Origin: CAZSCF01 sp964605365
GTDB taxonomy: Bacteria; Patescibacteriota; Minisyncoccia; Moranbacterales; UBA2206
Direction: 5' to 3'
DNA length: 11,939 nt
Assembly: GCA_964605365.1 (NCBI GenBank)
Contig: CAZSCF010000021.1
Location: 1-11,939, forward strand
The notes beneath the pieces are model-generated. The model was not told the origin of the DNA. It ran no database searches and saw only the letters and a list, made by a program, of their open reading frames with translations. Made by a program: the position numbers and the translations under genes. Numbering within the stretch: position 1 is the first letter of the stretch; every line of letters begins with the position of its first letter. Below are positions 9,523 to 11,939 of this stretch, piece by piece.

Positions 9523-10431
9523 ATGCAAAAAATTCAATCAAACAAATTTTCCTGGATCGATTTTTACAAACCAGATCAAAAAGATATTGCTTATTTGAAA
9601 AAAAACTTTGGACTTCATCCCTTGGTTATGGAAGAATTTTCTATGCCCACTCTGCGCCCCAAAGCCGCTGAATATGAAACTTGTCTCTACCTGGCCATCC
9701 ATATTCCTCTTTTTGATGAAAAGGCCCGCACGACTTATCCCGGAGAAATTGACATCGTTCTAACCAAAGACACACTGATTACTTCACGCAACGCAGAAAT
9801 ACCTGAGCTTAAAAAATTTTTCAATGAAATAACCAAGGACGAAAGAAAAAGGGATCTCTATATGAATGATTCGCCTGCCGCCCTATTACGCTTTTTAATC
9901 GAGATGCTTTTCGAATCTTGCTTCCCAAAGCTGGACCACATTTCTGAAAAACTCAATTACATCGAAAAAGAAATATTTGACGGCAATGAAAAGGAAATGG
10001 TTTTTGAAATTTCCGTAGTCAAAAGAGACATTCTGAATTTCAGAAGAACCATGAAGCCGCAAAAATCCGTTATTGAATCTTTGGCGCAAAGAGAATATCA
10101 GTTTATCGAACCGAGCCTTAAGCCATACTTCCAGGATCTTATCGGAACCAACGTTCGCATTTGGAATAATCTGGAAAGCACCAAGGAAACAATCGAGTCA
10201 TTGGAAGATACTAATAATTCTTTGCTTTCCAACAAACTGAATATGACTATGAAAGTTTTGACAATTTTTTCGGCTATATTTTTGCCAATTACCGTTTATT
10301 CCAATATTTTGGCTATGAGCGCCAATATCCCTTTCGGAGACAATCCTTTTGGCTTTTGGATTCACATCGGCATAATGATTGTTATTGTTTTGTTGACCAT
10401 GTTGCTTTTTAAAGTAAAAAAATGGTTATAA
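9523..10431 (+). CDS. CorA-like divalent cation transporter lacking GMN
   Basis: CorA proteins form pentameric inner-membrane channels, usually for Mg2+. Of the 302 residues, about 1-235 form the cytoplasmic alpha/beta and long-helix domain, ending in the pore-lining helix. Two membrane helices follow, about 243-264 (MKVLTIFSAIFLPITVYSNI) and 278-298 (FWIHIGIMIVIVLLTMLLFK), with the basic tail KKWL. The loop between them should carry the GMN selectivity motif; aligned on the following NIPF, it reads AMS (264-266). The rest of the fold looks intact, so this is a divergent CorA/MIT-superfamily member whose ion is uncertain. It has its own promoter and a folded leader. cysS follows 43 nt later on the same strand. 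Confidence 0.88.
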   Translation: MQKIQSNKFSWIDFYKPDQKDIAYLKKNFGLHPLVMEEFSMPTLRPKAAEYETCLYLAIHIPLFDEKARTTYPGEIDIVLTKDTLITSRNAEIPELKKFFNEITKDERKRDLYMNDSPAALLRFLIEMLFESCFPKLDHISEKLNYIEKEIFDGNEKEMVFEISVVKRDILNFRRTMKPQKSVIESLAQREYQFIEPSLKPYFQDLIGTNVRIWNNLESTKETIESLEDTNNSLLSNKLNMTMKVLTIFSAIFLPITVYSNILAMSANIPFGDNPFGFWIHIGIMIVIVLLTMLLFKVKKWL

Positions 10432-10434
10432 TTT

Positions 10435-10462
10435 TAGTTTGTAATTTATAGTTTTGCAGTTT
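10435..10462. repeat. Degenerate 7-nt tandem repeat between corA and cysS
   Basis: Four heptamers: TAGTTTG, TAATTTA, TAGTTTT, GCAGTTT. They fill most of the 43-nt gap. The repeat is weak and could be AT-rich drift. Confidence 0.4.
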
Positions 10463-10474
10463 GTGAAAAAATAT

Positions 10475-11939
10475 ATGCTTAAAATTCATAACACTCTTTC
10501 AAAAACTGAAGAGGAATTCAAATCAATAAATCCCGGCAAAGTCGGTATGTATTCTTGCGGACCGACAGTTTATGATTTTATTCACATCGGCAACATTCGT
10601 GCCTATCTTAATGCTGATACTCTTAAAAGATATTTGATTTATCTTGGTTTTGAAGTGCGTCATATTAAAAACATTACCGATGTCGGACATTTAACCGAAG
10701 ATGATATTGGCCAAGGAGATTCCGGTGAGGACAAGATTGGCAAAAAGGCCGCCAAGGAGAAAAAAACTCCGGAAGAAATTACCCGTTTTTTTGAAGAAGC
10801 CTTTAAAAAAGACGAGGAGCTAATAAATATCTTGCCGGCTAATTATTTTCCCCGTGCCACCGCGCATATTCCACAAATGATAAAAATCATTGAGGAGCTG
10901 ATTAAAAAAGGCTATGCTTATGAAAAAAATGGCAATGTTTTTTTTGATGTAACTAAGTTTAAAGATTATGGCAAACTTTCCGGCAATACTTTGGAAAATT
11001 TAAAGGTCGGCGCCCGTCTAGAAGAACATCCGGACAAAAAGAATCCCTGGGATTTTGCTTTATGGCTTAAGGCCTCCAAAGAACATCTGATGAAGTGGCC
11101 AAGCCCTTGGAGTCTGGGCTATCCCGGTTGGCATATTGAATGTTCGGCCATGAGCATGGAATATTTGGGCGACACTCTGGATATTCATACTGGCGGAGAA
11201 GATAATATCTTTCCTCATCATGAAGCCGAGATTGCTCAAAGCGAATCAGCCACTGGCAAAAAATTCGTCAATTATTGGGTACATAATCGTCATTTGCTGG
11301 TTGACGGAACAAAGATGTCAAAATCCAAGGGCAATTTTTACATTCTTAAAGATATCTTGGATAAAGGTTATGACCCAATGGTCTTGCGTTTGGCAATCTT
11401 ATCTTCACATTATCGCAGTCAAATGAATTTTACCTGGAAAGTCATGGAACAGACAAAAAATAATTGGAATAAAATTTCCGACTTTGTGAATAATTTGCAG
11501 AAAGAATATAATTCTGACTCGGATGAAAGTATTGATACGGAAAAATATTTACAGAAATTTGAAGAAGCTATGGATGACGACCTGAATACTCCCCTGGCTC
11601 TCACGGTTTTATATGATCTGATTACCGAAACCAATAAAAAAATAGCGGAAAATAAATTAAGTCAAATCGAAGCTGAAAAAATTCTGAAAACTTGGGAAAA
11701 AATGAATAAAGTTTTGGGATTGGTTGTCAAATCATCCTATATTCTATCTGCAAAAACTGGAGAATTTAAGCTAACCATGAATCCCATAGAGATGAAAGTA
11801 TCGAATTTAGCTGAGGAAAGAAAGCTGGCCCGTCAAAATAAGGATTTTACCGCTTCGGACGAACTACGCAAAAAAATTGAGGATTTGGGATATATTATTG
11901 AGGATTTGAAGGAGAATGAGTATAAGATAAAGAAGAAAT
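10475..11939 (+). CDS. cysS: Cysteinyl-tRNA synthetase (runs off the right edge)
   Basis: CysRS attaches cysteine to tRNA-Cys in the cytoplasm and is a class I synthetase. The frame is open for 488 codons to the window end with no stop. Seen: Cys28 in CGPTVYD, HIGN at 37-40 (the HIGH motif), Cys223 in ECSAMS, His248 and Glu252 in HHEAE (with Cys28 and Cys223, the zinc site that selects cysteine), and KMSKS at 280-284. A helical anticodon-binding region follows, including LNTPLALTVLYDL and a DALT-like segment with ARQNKDFTASDELRKKIEDL. LGYIIEDLKENEYKIKKK is near the usual C-terminus, so only the stop and perhaps a few residues are missing. The ATG at 10475 has no Shine-Dalgarno site; an in-frame GTG at 10463 is an alternative. 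It is probably co-transcribed with the corA-like gene. Confidence 0.97.
   Translation, partial: MLKIHNTLSKTEEEFKSINPGKVGMYSCGPTVYDFIHIGNIRAYLNADTLKRYLIYLGFEVRHIKNITDVGHLTEDDIGQGDSGEDKIGKKAAKEKKTPEEITRFFEEAFKKDEELINILPANYFPRATAHIPQMIKIIEELIKKGYAYEKNGNVFFDVTKFKDYGKLSGNTLENLKVGARLEEHPDKKNPWDFALWLKASKEHLMKWPSPWSLGYPGWHIECSAMSMEYLGDTLDIHTGGEDNIFPHHEAEIAQSESATGKKFVNYWVHNRHLLVDGTKMSKSKGNFYILKDILDKGYDPMVLRLAILSSHYRSQMNFTWKVMEQTKNNWNKISDFVNNLQKEYNSDSDESIDTEKYLQKFEEAMDDDLNTPLALTVLYDLITETNKKIAENKLSQIEAEKILKTWEKMNKVLGLVVKSSYILSAKTGEFKLTMNPIEMKVSNLAEERKLARQNKDFTASDELRKKIEDLGYIIEDLKENEYKIKKK

Overview
The window is AT-rich bacterial DNA using the standard code (TGA serves as a stop). It suggests a small-genome lineage of the Patescibacteria/CPR type. 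That is an inference from the short HrcA, the absence of Shine-Dalgarno sites before most core genes, a DUF3467 protein, YidD and the density of small palindromic repeats. No taxonomic marker gene is present.

The core is a heat-shock cluster on the minus strand, read right to left: two CIRCE operators overlapping two sigma-A-type promoters (8813-8900), hrcA (8714-7956), a Nudix-GrpE fusion (7932-7018), hsp20 (6971-6567) and dnaK (6333-4387) with an intrinsic terminator. dnaJ lies apart (1153-20) with its own promoter and CIRCE (1280-1328). HrcA should repress both units. DnaK, DnaJ and GrpE form one folding machine, and Hsp20 holds unfolded clients. GrpE is unusual: a complete Nudix hydrolase domain is fused in frame to its N-terminus.

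Between dnaK and dnaJ lie an ArsR-type regulator and a DUF3467 gene, each preceded by a near-identical 28-30 bp palindromic operator. There are also two cassettes of small unknown genes with consensus promoters, strong ribosome-binding sites and terminators, and an IS481-like element (about 2068-3003) between the cassettes.

Right of hrcA, yidD (minus) and corA (plus) are divergent. corA is followed by cysS (plus), which runs off the right edge near its natural end. The CorA-like protein lacks the canonical GMN motif (AMS instead).

The less ordinary layer is a set of palindromic DNA elements. Three share the ends TGTCAT/ATGACA and an inner ATCTAA, and sit in the leaders of dnaJ, hrcA and yidD. 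A fourth, with different sequence but a three-way-junction shape, ends 8 nt before the corA start codon. Further small palindromes lie inside coding DNA (dnaJ G/F region, start of nudix-grpE, dnaK tail), and 7-nt tandem repeats occur inside grpE and in two intergenic gaps. No gene-free stretch exceeds 300 bases.
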